A stretch of DNA of 64,000 nt from Anaerocolumna sp. Lineage in GTDB: Bacteria > Bacillota > Clostridia > Lachnospirales > Lachnospiraceae. The notes under the pieces were generated by a model. The model searched no databases. It saw nothing but the letters and a program-made list of their open reading frames with translations, and was not told the DNA's origin. The position numbers and the translations under genes were made by a program. Shown one piece after another: positions 9,098-19,759 of the stretch; positions within the stretch are counted from its first letter, which is position 1, and the number at the start of each line of letters is the position of its first letter. The stretch covers positions 24,581-88,580 of the forward strand of contig JARBTX010000009.1 of assembly GCA_029239975.1 (NCBI GenBank). Direction: 5' to 3'.

Positions 9098-12000
9098 TTA
9101 CAATACATTATGAACAAATACATCAACTATATGAGGATCAAATTGAGTTCCTGCGTTATTAATTAGTTCTTCTATAGCTTCTTCTTTTGTTTTTGTTTTT
9201 TGGTATGACCTGTTTGCTGTCATTGCCTCATATGAATCAGCAACGGATATGATTCTTGCATACAACGGTATTTTTTCTCCTACTAATCCTTCTGGATATC
9301 CTTTACCGTCATATCTTTCATGATGATAAAGTACCGCTTCCGCTAAAGAAGCATATTCATCAACCGACTTTAATATTTGATAACTTGTTTCCGTATGGCG
9401 CTTTATAATTTCAAACTCTTCATCGGTTAATTTCTCAGTTTTGTTTAGTAATATTGGCGATATCATTACTTTTCCAATGTCATGAAGAACTCCTGCTGTT
9501 TTTACTTCTTGAATAGATTTATCATCCATTTGTAAAGCACGTGCAATATGTTCACAGTACCCAGACACTCTTTCCGTATGGATTTGTTCCTGATCATACT
9601 TTAGATTTATATTCTTTAATACTGTTTCAATTGTTTGACTTCTCATAAGCTTTCCATATTTAATCTTATCTTTATACATATTATTATCAGCTAATGTTAG
9701 AATTTCATCAATATCTTTACCTTTATCTTCCTTGATAGCATAACCCACGGCCAAAGAAACAATAATTGAATCTATTTTCTTCTTTGATGCCATTTCACTA
9801 ATTCTATTTTTTATACTACATGCTTTCGCATTATTGGTATTAGGCATAAGAATTATAAATTCATCACCACCCATTCTACCGATAACATCATTCACAGTAC
9901 ATAGTTCTTTTAATAATTCAGTGACACAATATATTAACTGATCTCCCGCTTTATGACCAAAAGCATCATTCGTGAGTTTTAACCCATTTATGTCTACAAT
10001 AAAGACAGCAAGTGGCATATTCCTTTCTATATCTATTTTAGAAATTGCATCTTCAATATACCTTCTGTTATAGAGCCCTGTGGAATGATCATGGAAAGAA
10101 AGATATTCAATTTGTTCTATTTTTTCTTTTTTTTCTGTAAAATCTCTAAATACAATTACTACTCCCTTAATATTGCCATCTTCATCTTTTATTGGTGCAG
10201 CACTATCTTCAATCGGAATTTCGTGACCATTTTTTGCAATTAGTATTGTATGATTGGCTAATTCATATATTTCACCAGTATCTAGAACTTTTTTAACAGG
10301 ATTTTCACATTGTTCTCCAGAAAATTCATTCATTATGTTAAATATACATTCAAATGGTTGATTAATTGCATCTCTCTGTTTCCATCCAGTCATTTTTTCT
10401 GCAACGGAGTTCATAACTTTTATTTTACCGTTATTATCTGTTGAAATGACTGCATCTCCAACGGAAAGAAGTGTAGTTCGAAATTGCTCTTTTTCTGCAT
10501 ATAACAATTTCTCCATTTTTTTCTTTAAGGAATTATCAATAAATGTTACAACCCCACCTATAATTTCACCGTTCTTATATTGTGGGTAAGCATTGTATTC
10601 TACATCAAAGTAAGAACCATCCTTTTTCCAAAAAATCTCACTCTCAACATGAATACCTTTCCCCAATTTTATGGAATTTAAAATATTACAATCATCAACT
10701 GGTGATAATTGTCCATTTAAGTAATGATGGTGTATTTTTATGTGTATATTCTCACCAACAATTTCATCTTGGGATTCATAATCTAATAATCGTATACCGC
10801 TTTGGTTGATAAATGTACAAAAACCATTTAGATCAATACCATATATGCCTTCTGCAGTTGAATCAAGTAGGATTTGTAATTCATTTTTTTTCTGCATTAT
10901 TTCAATGTTTGTTTCTTCTAAAATTACTTTTTGCTTTCTTCTTTCGACATTACTCCATATTCCGGTCATAAAAGCAGAAATCTGTTGTATATCTGTTTCG
11001 CTATAATCAATATTTTTATTTGATAAACATACTATAGATACAATTTGGCTATCTATCATAATAGGAACTATAATCATCCTATGTAACTTAATACAATCTC
11101 TCGATTCTTCTGCCTGGTCATATATAATATCTGTTTCATTATTAACGATAGATTTTTTATTCATAATTACTTTTTGCAAAATTTCTGTATTTTCAATAAA
11201 ATTTTTTAAGTAATTTATATCTTTTAAGCTATCTGTTATTCCATTAAGACAGGTTGCAGCAAGCGAAACTTCTTTCCTATCATAATTACAGAAATATATA
11301 ATTCCGTATAAGCTTTCTGTTAACATCAATAATTGTTGTAATACATAGTTCATATGGTCATCTAAATTAAGAAAATCTCTATGAAAAACATCAACCATAA
11401 TCGTATTTCTAAGAAGAATCTGTTCTACTTCACGAACATGTTTTATTTCATCCGTTATATCTTCGATGATTGCTCCGACACCATATTTATCATTTAGTAA
11501 CTTTATAGGAAACTTATTTGTTTTATAAATTCGACCGTTCCAGTTTACTTCAGCTATACTATTATCATTCTTTTTTAAAACCGCTTCATCTGTTTGCCTT
11601 TTTTGAGTAGCAAAACTACCTTCGCTAATCTCATAATCATCTTTGCCAAGTATATCATTTGAATCTAAGTTATAGAATTTTTCTAAAGATTTATTAATAA
11701 ATACATATTTAAAATTTTCATCCTTTAAATAAATCAGACGATTATCAGCATTTATAAAATTAGTAATTAACTCGTTTGAATTACGAAGCATTTTTGTCAA
11801 ATAAACTAACCTTTTATTTTTTTTAAAAAATAAGACTAAAAATATTAAAGTTATAAATAATGCTATTCCAATACTTATTATCAATATAGATGTAATTTTT
11901 TTATTTATTGTTTCTAACCTAACTCGGATCGTAACATCATGAATAATTGAAAATAGCATTTCTTTTGTACCTATTTTATATGGATAAGAATATACTTCTA

Positions 12001-12361
12001 CATTACGGATTTCACCGGAAGCTAACTTATGTTTAAACTCAAAAAAATTGCGTTTTTGTTTTATAGCCAATTGCATCTCGTTCGCAATTTCTACACTACT
12101 TAGTACATTAAGATTTGCAATATTCATTTTTGTTAATTCTTCCATTGAATATCCATAGAATTCTGCTGATGCTTGATTCGCATATACAATCTCACCAGTA
12201 CTTGGATCAACTAAAAGCATACTAGAGCCATGATTATCAAATATATTATAAAAATTTGGTTCTATTGATTCAGCTTGTACATATCTGCTAGATGATAAGA
12301 AAATAAGTATACCAAGAATACCTTTGATATAATTCCATTTCCTTATATATTTTTTTGTCAT
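9098..12361 (-). CDS. PAS/GAF sensor with GGDEF and HD-GYP domains (c-di-GMP), copy 1
   Basis: GRMGGDEFIILM; HDIGKV; HHERYDGKGYPEGL; several PAS blocks; N-term signal/TM. Confidence 0.93.
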   Translation of the reverse strand: MTKKYIRKWNYIKGILGILIFLSSSRYVQAESIEPNFYNIFDNHGSSMLLVDPSTGEIVYANQASAEFYGYSMEELTKMNIANLNVLSSVEIANEMQLAIKQKRNFFEFKHKLASGEIRNVEVYSYPYKIGTKEMLFSIIHDVTIRVRLETINKKITSILIISIGIALFITLIFLVLFFKKNKRLVYLTKMLRNSNELITNFINADNRLIYLKDENFKYVFINKSLEKFYNLDSNDILGKDDYEISEGSFATQKRQTDEAVLKKNDNSIAEVNWNGRIYKTNKFPIKLLNDKYGVGAIIEDITDEIKHVREVEQILLRNTIMVDVFHRDFLNLDDHMNYVLQQLLMLTESLYGIIYFCNYDRKEVSLAATCLNGITDSLKDINYLKNFIENTEILQKVIMNKKSIVNNETDIIYDQAEESRDCIKLHRMIIVPIMIDSQIVSIVCLSNKNIDYSETDIQQISAFMTGIWSNVERRKQKVILEETNIEIMQKKNELQILLDSTAEGIYGIDLNGFCTFINQSGIRLLDYESQDEIVGENIHIKIHHHYLNGQLSPVDDCNILNSIKLGKGIHVESEIFWKKDGSYFDVEYNAYPQYKNGEIIGGVVTFIDNSLKKKMEKLLYAEKEQFRTTLLSVGDAVISTDNNGKIKVMNSVAEKMTGWKQRDAINQPFECIFNIMNEFSGEQCENPVKKVLDTGEIYELANHTILIAKNGHEIPIEDSAAPIKDEDGNIKGVVIVFRDFTEKKEKIEQIEYLSFHDHSTGLYNRRYIEDAISKIDIERNMPLAVFIVDINGLKLTNDAFGHKAGDQLIYCVTELLKELCTVNDVIGRMGGDEFIILMPNTNNAKACSIKNRISEMASKKKIDSIIVSLAVGYAIKEDKGKDIDEILTLADNNMYKDKIKYGKLMRSQTIETVLKNINLKYDQEQIHTERVSGYCEHIARALQMDDKSIQEVKTAGVLHDIGKVMISPILLNKTEKLTDEEFEIIKRHTETSYQILKSVDEYASLAEAVLYHHERYDGKGYPEGLVGEKIPLYARIISVADSYEAMTANRSYQKTKTKEEAIEELINNAGTQFDPHIVDVFVHNVL

Positions 12362-12559
12362 ATAACACTTCCTTATAAGTACTGATTTTCAATTATATTC
12401 ACCTTTTTAGATCATATTAAACTATTATTTTTACCAATATTAGTACATATTATTTAAACATCCTTAAGCATGATTAAATAAACCCATTTTGGTCTTGCTA
12501 CATAGACTTCCATTCTATACCTATTAATATTAGAATGTTACGCTAAATTTAGATCGAAA

Positions 12560-12754
12560 CTAACTTCTATTGTAAAATTTATCTTCATGGTATTCTACAA
12601 TCAACACATCTAATATTCTACTTATTTTTGCTACTTCTTCATGATTAATATTTCCATTATAAAAACTAATCGTGTTATTAAGCTCACGTTTCATCTGATC
12701 AATCTTTTGTAACATATTATTTCGTGATTCAAAATCTGCAGTTATTTTTTGCAT
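12560..12754 (-). CDS. Spo0E-like aspartyl-phosphate phosphatase family small protein, copy 1
   Basis: 64 aa with 'ISRILDVLIVEYHE', matching the Spo0E SxxLDxLI signature; RBS ggagga upstream. Confidence 0.75.
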   Translation of the reverse strand: MQKITADFESRNNMLQKIDQMKRELNNTISFYNGNINHEEVAKISRILDVLIVEYHEDKFYNRS

Positions 12755-12900
12755 AGTTCTCCTCCTTCTACTTCTTCAACTGTTCATAAACTGATATATA
12801 TTTAGGCCAAATGTATGTTAAGTGTGTTAATCATACTATATCTGAATGACTAAATAATGACAAATTCAGACAAATTACTACTAATTTCAGTTATAAATTA

Positions 12901-12926
12901 AAAAAGACCGCATAAGCAGTCTTTTT
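12901..12926 (-). terminator. Intrinsic terminator after response regulator
   Basis: aaaaagaccgcataagcagtcttttt. Confidence 0.7.
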
Positions 12927-14064
12927 AAGTATTTATATCCTTTAATAACATATGATATATATTTATCGTTGTAATTGATGGGGTTACATCCAGCTCTCTT
13001 TTAAGTCTTTCTTGAAATATTTTAAACTGTCTTTTTAGTCCTGATTTATCATTTTTTACAAAATATGCTTGCATCAACAGACAATTAATTTCTTCATTAT
13101 ATTCATCTATTTTTTCAAGTTTTTTTAAGATAGTCAAAGCGATATAGTAATTTTTCTCCATAAGAAATTTATTACTTAATTCTTTTGCATAACTACAATA
13201 CATTGCAGTAAACCGTTCCTTTTCTGATAAAGACCATTGATATGCTTTATCTCCAAATAAATCACCTGTATACATAATCTCAATTTCAATTGCATCTTTT
13301 GTAACTAGATTATTAAAATCATCATTTAGATTAGTTACTTTATTTTCAAAATCAATAAAATCCACATAAATATTATTTAGCTCTAATTTATAGCATTGAT
13401 TACTGCTCTGTATAGCTTCTTTTAATCCATATGGTTGTAAAGATTTTCTTAACTTATAAATTGTTGTATTCAAATACATTTCTGCATTGCTTATCCCTAA
13501 ATCAGAAAATAAGTCTTCAATTATTTTCCACTTTGAAACAAACTTTCCTCTGTTAATTAATAAATACGACAGTAATTCTAAAGATTTTGAGGTAGGTAAT
13601 TTTATTACTTCTCCTTTGGGATTACGAATATCTAACCCACCAAAACATGAAATAGATATCAAATATTCCATTTGTTTTGGTTCTTGCAACATATTTATAT
13701 AATCTAGTTTTCTTCTAATTTTTTCTATTGTATCAATTAATCTCCTACTATTAACAGGTTTTAAGATGTAATCAAATGCATAAACCTCAAATGCATCCAA
13801 TGCATATTCCTTATGAGAAGTAATAAAAACAACTTTTATGCATTCCCTGTCTTTTAATACTCGCTTGACAAAATCAATGCCATTTTCTTCAGGCATATTA
13901 ACATCTATTAGTATAATATCTACATTGTTATCAGACAGCAAAAACTTTTCTGCCTCTTGGGAACATTGAAATGCACCTAGAATTTGAATATCTGAAATAC
14001 TATCAAGCATTCTTCTTAAATAAATTAACATGAATTCATCGTCGTCTATTATTACTACTTTCAT
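12925..14064 (-). CDS. Response regulator with SARP/BTAD-type output
   Basis: Receiver (VVIIDDDE, IILIDVNMPEENG, FITSHK, LKPVN), wHTH, then BTAD-like helical domain. Confidence 0.88.
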   Translation of the reverse strand: MKVVIIDDDEFMLIYLRRMLDSISDIQILGAFQCSQEAEKFLLSDNNVDIILIDVNMPEENGIDFVKRVLKDRECIKVVFITSHKEYALDAFEVYAFDYILKPVNSRRLIDTIEKIRRKLDYINMLQEPKQMEYLISISCFGGLDIRNPKGEVIKLPTSKSLELLSYLLINRGKFVSKWKIIEDLFSDLGISNAEMYLNTTIYKLRKSLQPYGLKEAIQSSNQCYKLELNNIYVDFIDFENKVTNLNDDFNNLVTKDAIEIEIMYTGDLFGDKAYQWSLSEKERFTAMYCSYAKELSNKFLMEKNYYIALTILKKLEKIDEYNEEINCLLMQAYFVKNDKSGLKRQFKIFQERLKRELDVTPSITTINIYHMLLKDINT

Positions 14065-14088
14065 AATACCTCCTGGTATTTTTTACTT

Positions 14089-15477
14089 TTAAGTAATCTT
14101 CTCAGATGGTACTGAAATATAAAATGTACTTCCTTTGCCTACAACACTCTCAGCCCATATTTGTCCATCAATTCTTTGTATAAAATCCAATGATAAATGA
14201 AGTCCTATCCCTAATCCTTTTTCGCCTTCTGTCCCTAGAGATGATTTTACTTCTTTTTGATTAAATAGGTTTTGTAACTTACTAGGGCTAATTCCTATTC
14301 CATTATCTTGAATCGATATTATTATCCTTTTATTTTTTTTTTCAGTACTGATAGTAATAGTTCCTTCTTGTTTTGTAAATTTTATTGCATTATTAATAAT
14401 ATTTCTTAATCCTAATTCAAATAAATCTCGGTCTATAAATACACATATTTCCTGATCAACATCATTAACTACAATGAGTTTTTTAGCATTTATCTTACTG
14501 CGAAATGTATCAAGCATATCATAAACGATATCATATAATTCCCAATTACAACGATTGATAGTTAATCCTTTACTTTGGTTTTTACACCAATCTAAAAGAC
14601 CGTCTAACATGTAATATGTATTATTCATTTGACTTTTTACAGATTTAATAACTTTTACAGCGTCATTATTTAAGGGATCAAGATCGTATTCCAATAATTC
14701 CATCAAACTAATCATTGTTGACATCGGTTCCCGGACATCATGTGTGATTATCGTAAATAATTTATCTTTCATTTTATTAAGTTCAGATAATCTTAGATTT
14801 GATTCTTCTAGATCGAATTGCTGTAACTCAAGAACTCTTCTTTGTCTGGTATAAATCACTTTATTTTTCCATAAAATGACAGATAATCCAAAACCTATTC
14901 CTACTGCTGTTAATCCATTTACTCTGTTAGATAATAAAATTTTATCATTAAGTTGAGTGAATTGTAATGCATAATAATATAAACCATAAGCACTACTAAA
15001 AGCAATAGCAGCAAAGTAAGGTCTCATAAGGAATACAGCTGCATTAATAACACAAACAATTAAAAAAGGTGTTATATTTGACGTTACAAGTTGATCAATC
15101 ATAGTGATAATGATTCCTGAAAGGAAAATTATAGTAATAGTAATTGTTATTAACAATTTTATAAAAAAAAATGACTTTTTCTTAAAAAAAAAGCAAAATA
15201 CTAATAACAACCCCATATAAATTAGAATAGTTACGTGCGAAATCATAATTCCTGTTCGCCATCTCATCCCATTTGTAGTTATTATAGAATTATTACACCA
15301 AAAAATAAATATATGAAATAAGCTAACTGGTATTGCTATAAACGCAATACTGTGGAGTCGTTTGAAATTTTGAAAAATAATTTCGTTACAGATAGAACTA
15401 TTTTCTTTCATTATTTTCTCTAATTTCATTATTGCTAAAATGAACCAATTTACTTTTTGCTTTCTTTTCCATCTCAT
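14089..15477 (-). CDS. Membrane sensor histidine kinase
   Basis: HDVREPMSTMISL H-box, NNAIKFTKQ N-box, DNGIGISPSKL, GEKGLGIGLHLS; hydrophobic N-term. Confidence 0.93.
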   Translation of the reverse strand: MRWKRKQKVNWFILAIMKLEKIMKENSSICNEIIFQNFKRLHSIAFIAIPVSLFHIFIFWCNNSIITTNGMRWRTGIMISHVTILIYMGLLLVFCFFFKKKSFFFIKLLITITITIIFLSGIIITMIDQLVTSNITPFLIVCVINAAVFLMRPYFAAIAFSSAYGLYYYALQFTQLNDKILLSNRVNGLTAVGIGFGLSVILWKNKVIYTRQRRVLELQQFDLEESNLRLSELNKMKDKLFTIITHDVREPMSTMISLMELLEYDLDPLNNDAVKVIKSVKSQMNNTYYMLDGLLDWCKNQSKGLTINRCNWELYDIVYDMLDTFRSKINAKKLIVVNDVDQEICVFIDRDLFELGLRNIINNAIKFTKQEGTITISTEKKNKRIIISIQDNGIGISPSKLQNLFNQKEVKSSLGTEGEKGLGIGLHLSLDFIQRIDGQIWAESVVGKGSTFYISVPSEKIT

Positions 15478-15777
15478 AATCTAAAATCCTTCTTATACAA
15501 TATTAAATCTCTACCGTTCAAACCAAACTAACAAGGGTACATGCTATCCTTTATGGTAATCAAAATAACTGGACCCAGCAGAAATAATTTATTTTCTCTG
15601 TCCCAGTTCAACATAATTCCATTTATAACTATTTATTCTTTTACGACTATAGAGTGACCATTTCATAAACCTTTTATTTTATATATTATCCATAAATTGT
15701 AATAAATGTAATAATATTATATCTTCTATTCTTACAATTTACAAGAACATTTTATATTACATATAGTAAAATCATTA

Positions 15778-15845
15778 AAAAATCCTAATATGTACTGAGA
15801 AATGAATTTTTCGTTACTACTCATTACATGATAGGATTTTCTCAT
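15778..15845 (-). terminator. Terminator-like hairpin associated with hemerythrin remnant
   Basis: aatcctaatatgta ... tacatgataggatt; resembles hairpin at 19672-19738. Confidence 0.55.
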
Positions 15846-15861
15846 ATTTTTTTGTATTATC

Positions 15862-15900
15862 GAAATTAATTTGACCCTAAAGATATCAGAAAATCCTTAT
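15862..15900 (-). pseudogene. C-terminal remnant of hemerythrin-like gene
   Basis: Reverse translation HKDFLISLGSN* matches C-term YKDFLISLGSK* of the intact hemerythrin at 19760. Confidence 0.7.
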
Positions 15901-15942
15901 GAATTCATGCAAAATAGTATAAATAGATTGGTAACTATAAAT

Positions 15943-15981
15943 AGATATTAGCTAAGTACTCGTATGCATTTAGCTAATATC
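15943..15981 (-). terminator. Intrinsic terminator of sensor gene copy 2
   Basis: gatattagctaa ... tttagctaatatc. Confidence 0.7.
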
Positions 15982-15989
15982 CATTTTAT

Positions 15990-18947
15990 TTACAGTACAT
16001 TATGAACAAAGACATCTACAATCTTAGGGTCAAATTGAGTACCTGCGTTATTAATCAATTCAGCTATTGCTTCATCTTTTGTTTTGATTTTTTGATATGA
16101 CCTATTTGCAGTCATCGCTTCATACGCATCAGCAACTGAAATAATCCTTGCATACAATGGTATTTGTTCTCCAACTAGCCCTTCCGGATAACCTTTTCCG
16201 TCATATCTTTCATGATGATAAAGAACCGCTTCTGCTATAGTGGCATATTCATCAACGGATTTTAATATTTGATAACTAGTTTCTGGATGGCTCTTTATTA
16301 TTTCGAATTCTTCATTGGTTAATTTTTCGTTCTTATTTAATAATGTCGGAGATATGGTTATCTTTCCAATGTCATGAAGAACTCCTGCTGTTTTTACATC
16401 TTGAATGGATTTTTCATCCAACTTTAAGGCTCGTGCGATACGTTCACAGTATCCAGACACCCTTTCAGCATGGATTTGTTCCTGATTATACTTTAGATTT
16501 ATATTTTTTAATACTGTTTCTATTGTCTTACTTCGCATAAGCTTACCGAATTTTATCTTATCTTTATACATTTCATTATCAGCTAGTGTAATAATTTCAT
16601 CAATATCTTTACTTACATCGTCCTTAACAGCATAACCTACTGCTATAGATACAATGATAGAATCAATTTTTTTCCTTGATGCCATTTTAACGATTCTATT
16701 CTTTACCTTGTTCGCTTTCGCGCCATTTGTATTAGGCATTAGGATTATAAATTCGTCTCCACCCATTCTACCGATAATATCATCTTCTGTACAATTCTCC
16801 TTTATTAGTTCAGCTACACAAAATATCAATTCATCGCCCATTTTATGACCAAAGGCATCATTTGTAAGTTTTAACCCATTTATATCTATGATAAAGACAG
16901 CAAGTGGCAAATTCCTTTCTATGTCTAATTTAGGGATTGCATCTTCGATATACCTTCTATTGTAGAGCCCTGTGAAATGATCATGAAAAGATAAAAATTG
17001 AATTTGCTCTATTTTTTCCTTTCTTTCAGTAAAATCTCGGAATACAATTACTACTCCCTTTATATTGCCATCTTCATCTTTAATTGGTGCAGCACTATCC
17101 TCAATTGGAATTTCACGACCATTTTTTGAAATTAGAATAGTATTATTGGCCAGTTCGAATGTTTCGCCTGTTTCTAGAACTTTTAAAGCAGGGTTTTCAC
17201 ATTGTACTTTAGTAAATTCATTCATAATGTTAAATACAGCATCAAATGGTTGATTCAATGCTTCCCTTTGCGTCCAACCGGTCATTTTCTCTGCAACGGA
17301 ATTCATAACCTTTATTTTACCATTATTATCTGTTGAAATGACAGCATCCCCAACTGAAAGAAGTGTAGTTCGAAATTGTTCTTTTTCTGCATATAATAAT
17401 TTTTCCATTTTTTTCTTTAAAGAGTTATCAATAAATGTTACAACCCCACCGATTATTTCATCATTCTTGTATTGTGGGTAAGCATTGTATTCCACATCAA
17501 AATATGAACCATCTTTTCTCCAAAATATATCATCTTCAACATGAATTCCTTCTCCCACTTTAATAGCATTTAAAATATTACAATCTTCTATCGGTGAAGT
17601 ACGTCCATCCATGTAATGGTGATGTATTTTTTTGTGAATGTTCTCACCAACTATATCATCTTGAGTTTCATAAGCTAATAACCTTATACCGCTTTGGTTG
17701 ATAAATGTACATAAACCATTAAGATCAATACCATATATCCCCTCTGCGGTTGAATCAAGAAGAGTTTGCAATTCATTTTTTCTTTGCATTATTTCTATGT
17801 TTGTTTCTTCTAAGATTACTTTTTGTTTTCTTCTTTCCACATCACTCCATATACCAGTCATAAAAGCAGAAATCTGTTGTATGTCATTCTCGGTATAATC
17901 AATGCCTTTATTCGATAAACAAACAATGGAAACGATCTGATTCTCTATCATGATAGGAACTATAATAATCTTGTGTAACTTAATACATTCGTTAGAAATT
18001 TTTTCTTGATCATCTAAAATTTCTGCTTCATTAATAACTATTGGTTTTTTATTCAAAATTACTTTCTGTATAATTTCTGTTTTATCAATAAAATTTTCTA
18101 ATGATTTGATATCTTTTAAGTTTTCCTTAATTCCATGAAAACAGGTTGCAGTAAGCGAAATCTCATTCTTATCATAATTGCAAAAATATATGATTCCATA
18201 CAAGCTTTCCGTTAACATTAATAATTGTTGTAATACATAGTCCATATGGTCAGATAAACTCTGAAAATCTCTCTGGAAAACATCAACCATAATCGTATTC
18301 CTAAGAAGGGTCTGCTCAACTTCACGGACATGTTTTACTTCATCGGTTATATCTTCTATAAATGCTCCTATACCATAATTTTCATTTAGTAATTTTATAG
18401 GAAACTTGTTTGTTTTATAAATTCTACCTCCTCTATTTACTTCAGCGATACGTTTGTCATTATTTTTTAAAACCGCTTCATCCGTTTGCCTTTTAAGAGT
18501 AGCAAAATAATCTTCACTAAACTCATAATCATCTTTACCAAGAATATCATCAGATTCTAAATCATAAAATTTTTCTAACGCTTTATTAACAAAAACGTAT
18601 TTATAATTCTCATCCTTTAAATAAATCAAGCGATCATCGGCATTAATAAAATTAGTGATTAACTCATTTGTATTATGAAGCATTTTAGTCAACAAAGTTA
18701 TTTTTTTGTTTTTTCTTAACATTATTGTTATAAATATTATTATGATAATTGCTCCGAAACAAATATATATTATATCTTTATTCATTGCTTCTAGCTTAGA
18801 TTGAATCGCAACATCATGATTATCGTATATATTATATAAATTTGTTTCACTTGATTCTGCTTGTACACGTTTCATGGTAGATAAAAAAAACATTATACCA
18901 ATAATACCTATAATAAATTTTATCTTTCGTATATTTTTGCTTGTCAT
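15990..18947 (-). CDS. PAS/GAF-GGDEF-HD-GYP sensor, copy 2 (paralogue of 9098..12361 lacking the first PAS)
   Basis: Near-identical motif series; start chosen at MTSKNIRKIKF (aa 18 of track ORF), matching copy 1. Confidence 0.93.
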   Translation of the reverse strand: MTSKNIRKIKFIIGIIGIMFFLSTMKRVQAESSETNLYNIYDNHDVAIQSKLEAMNKDIIYICFGAIIIIIFITIMLRKNKKITLLTKMLHNTNELITNFINADDRLIYLKDENYKYVFVNKALEKFYDLESDDILGKDDYEFSEDYFATLKRQTDEAVLKNNDKRIAEVNRGGRIYKTNKFPIKLLNENYGIGAFIEDITDEVKHVREVEQTLLRNTIMVDVFQRDFQSLSDHMDYVLQQLLMLTESLYGIIYFCNYDKNEISLTATCFHGIKENLKDIKSLENFIDKTEIIQKVILNKKPIVINEAEILDDQEKISNECIKLHKIIIVPIMIENQIVSIVCLSNKGIDYTENDIQQISAFMTGIWSDVERRKQKVILEETNIEIMQRKNELQTLLDSTAEGIYGIDLNGLCTFINQSGIRLLAYETQDDIVGENIHKKIHHHYMDGRTSPIEDCNILNAIKVGEGIHVEDDIFWRKDGSYFDVEYNAYPQYKNDEIIGGVVTFIDNSLKKKMEKLLYAEKEQFRTTLLSVGDAVISTDNNGKIKVMNSVAEKMTGWTQREALNQPFDAVFNIMNEFTKVQCENPALKVLETGETFELANNTILISKNGREIPIEDSAAPIKDEDGNIKGVVIVFRDFTERKEKIEQIQFLSFHDHFTGLYNRRYIEDAIPKLDIERNLPLAVFIIDINGLKLTNDAFGHKMGDELIFCVAELIKENCTEDDIIGRMGGDEFIILMPNTNGAKANKVKNRIVKMASRKKIDSIIVSIAVGYAVKDDVSKDIDEIITLADNEMYKDKIKFGKLMRSKTIETVLKNINLKYNQEQIHAERVSGYCERIARALKLDEKSIQDVKTAGVLHDIGKITISPTLLNKNEKLTNEEFEIIKSHPETSYQILKSVDEYATIAEAVLYHHERYDGKGYPEGLVGEQIPLYARIISVADAYEAMTANRSYQKIKTKDEAIAELINNAGTQFDPKIVDVFVHNVL

Positions 18948-18966
18948 AAAGAACACTTCCTTACAT

Positions 18967-19155
18967 TCAATTGCTGATTCTACCTTCATGATATTCAATG
19001 ATCAACATATCCAAAGATCTACTGATACTTACAATCTCATCATTACTAATATTTCCATTATAATAGCTTATCTTGTTATTAAGTTCATGTTTTAATTGAT
19101 TAATTCTGTGTAACATATTATTTTGTGATTCAAATTCTGTAGTTAGTTTTTGCAT
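18967..19155 (-). CDS. Spo0E-like small protein, copy 2
   Basis: 62 aa 'ISRSLDMLIIEYHE', paralogue of 12560..12754; strong RBS aggagga. Confidence 0.75.
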   Translation of the reverse strand: MQKLTTEFESQNNMLHRINQLKHELNNKISYYNGNISNDEIVSISRSLDMLIIEYHEGRISN

Positions 19156-19257
19156 AGGTTTCCTCCTTCAAATTTCACGTTAGTAGTAAAATAAGGTTTC
19201 ATAGTAAATGTAACTGCAAAATAATTTATACAATAAGTGGTAATACATAGGATTTAT

Positions 19258-19400
19258 AAATTGATCTATAGTTGTAATTGAGATTCTAGGCAATAATTAT
19301 AGTAATAGTAATTATTATTAATAAATTCATAAAAAAAAAGTTTCTTTTTTTTAGAAAATTTTTTTTATAATAAGAATCCCATAGATTTAGAGAACGAATC
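19258..19400 (-). pseudogene. Remnant of histidine-kinase gene (TM region)
   Basis: Collinear nucleotide match to 15088-15230 inside the intact kinase, including exact 'attatagtaatagtaatt', 'ttattaa', 'ataaaaaaaa', 'cccata'. Confidence 0.55.
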
Positions 19401-19671
19401 AAATCAAATTTTGAATTTTCCACTTAATAATTCTCAAAATCTGTCTTTTCAACAATAGATATCAGTTTTATTCTGTTTATTAATATGTATTTATTTATAA
19501 ATCAAAAATATATCCATTTATTGTCATTAAATATATTCATATTATATCCATATTTCTAACAATTTACAAGAACTTTTTATCATATAATTGTTTTTTTTTA
19601 TTTTTATATCAATAATGAATAATTCCCCTATTAATTCTCTTGATATATTGCACATTTGGAATAAACAATAT

Positions 19672-19738
19672 AAAAATCCTCCTATATAATGATAACGATT
19701 ATTCTATCGCTGCAACTCATTACATAAGAGGATTTCAC
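19672..19738 (-). terminator. Terminator hairpin downstream of hemerythrin
   Basis: aaatcctc ... gaggattt stem. Confidence 0.6.
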
Positions 19739-19759
19739 TATGATTCAAACTTATTTTAT

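Noticed and set aside
10582-11006. Plus-strand ORFs inside sensor copy 1 (and equivalents at 16343-17898 in copy 2)
   Set aside because: Antisense shadows of a strongly coding minus-strand gene; their similarity to each other simply reflects the gene duplication.
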